The notes below the pieces were generated by a model. The model was given only the letters and a program-made list of their open reading frames with translations. It was not told the DNA's origin and made no database searches. Positions 14,242-14,509 of a DNA stretch of 14,509 nucleotides are shown in pieces. This stretch comes from Campylobacteraceae bacterium. Lineage in GTDB: Bacteria; Campylobacterota; Campylobacteria; Campylobacterales; JALSKU01. Location of the stretch: NCBI GenBank assembly GCA_015488975.1, contig WFMT01000225.1, positions 1 through 14,509 on the forward strand. The letters run 5' to 3'. Within the stretch, counting starts at the first letter, position 1. Every line of letters begins with the position of its first letter. The translations under genes and the position numbers were made by a program.

Positions 14242-14509
14242 ATGAACTTAAACAATGAACAAATGTTAAAAACTATGCTTGAAATGCAACAAACATTAAA
14301 TGATAATACAAATGGAAAAGGATGGGAAAGCGGATACAATAAATATAACCGCATAATTAGTTGGAAAAGATGTATTTATATGGAGTGTACCGAGTTGATA
14401 GACAGTTTTACCTGGAAACACTGGAAAAATATAAACGGCTCTCCCGACTGGCAAAATATACAGATAGAAGTTATTGATATCTGGCACTTTATCATGAGTT
14501 TGGCACTTG
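14242..14509 (+). CDS. dut: Dimeric (MazG-like, Campylobacter-type) dUTPase, cut off by window end
   Basis: This cytosolic enzyme hydrolyses dUTP (and in this family dUDP) to dUMP, keeping uracil out of DNA and supplying thymidylate synthesis. Only the first 89 codons are in the window. They contain MLEMQQTLNDNTNGKGWESGY, then WKRCIYMECTELIDSFTWKHWKN and QIEVIDIWHFIMS. The ECTELIDS and EVIDIW pieces supply the acidic Mg-binding ExxE...ExxD residues typical of the all-alpha dUTPase fold, unlike the trimeric beta-type Dut. ATG 14242 matches the expected N-terminus. The ribosome site (GGGG, 7 nt before) is acceptable. The gene is preceded by its own promoter and leader copy 3. Confidence 0.93.
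   Translation, partial: MNLNNEQMLKTMLEMQQTLNDNTNGKGWESGYNKYNRIISWKRCIYMECTELIDSFTWKHWKNINGSPDWQNIQIEVIDIWHFIMSLAL

Noticed and set aside
1..14509. CRISPR arrays, insertion sequences, prophage or integration sites next to the tRNA
   Set aside because: No regularly spaced repeats, transposase or integrase frames, or duplicated tRNA 3' end were seen.

Overview
The window looks like chromosomal DNA from a member of the Campylobacterota (Epsilonproteobacteria). The evidence is AT-rich coding DNA, promoters with a strong TATAAT box and no clear -35 box, the gpmI/mraY/murD neighbourhood, a dimeric (MazG-like) dUTPase of the Campylobacter type, and the style of the two-component proteins. I cannot fix the genus. 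A Sulfurimonas- or Sulfurospirillum-like organism would fit.

Positions 1-3601 hold core genes. A 3'-truncated gpmI lies on the minus strand and is divergent from mraY-murD (peptidoglycan lipid I synthesis and UDP-MurNAc-Ala-Glu synthesis). A tRNA-Phe(GAA) with encoded CCA follows at 3642-3717, then a ClC-family chloride transporter or channel. A YgjP-type zinc metallohydrolase is encoded convergently, and its 3' end overlaps the ClC gene by 11 bp.

Positions 5869-11940 form an efflux module on the plus strand: OmpR-type response regulator, histidine kinase, TolC-like outer membrane protein, HlyD/MacA-like adaptor, FtsX/MacB/DevC-like permease and ABC ATPase. The genes touch or overlap, except for an 81-bp gap with its own promoter before tolC. 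The last four genes can form a complete DevBCA/MacAB-TolC type pump, and the two genes before them are a plausible dedicated sensor pair. The metallohydrolase and the response regulator are read from a nearly symmetric, face-to-face promoter.

Positions 11936-14509 hold a TrxC-like thioredoxin with an ArsR-type repressor, an EamA/DMT permease, a small protein of unknown function (74 aa), and the 5' part of the dUTPase gene.

The most striking signal is here. The thioredoxin, small-protein and dUTPase genes each carry the same 5' leader, starting about one helical turn after a TATAAT box. It comprises a 5'-terminal stem whose bases change while pairing is kept, a nearly invariant CTTTTTTCTCGAAAAG hairpin, an AGCTTYA block, and a GTARGG strand that can pair with either of two upstream strands. 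I know of no named RNA family that it matches. I propose it as a candidate structured cis-regulatory RNA (riboswitch- or attenuator-like) that joins three unrelated genes into one regulon. No stretch of more than 300 bases lacks a gene.
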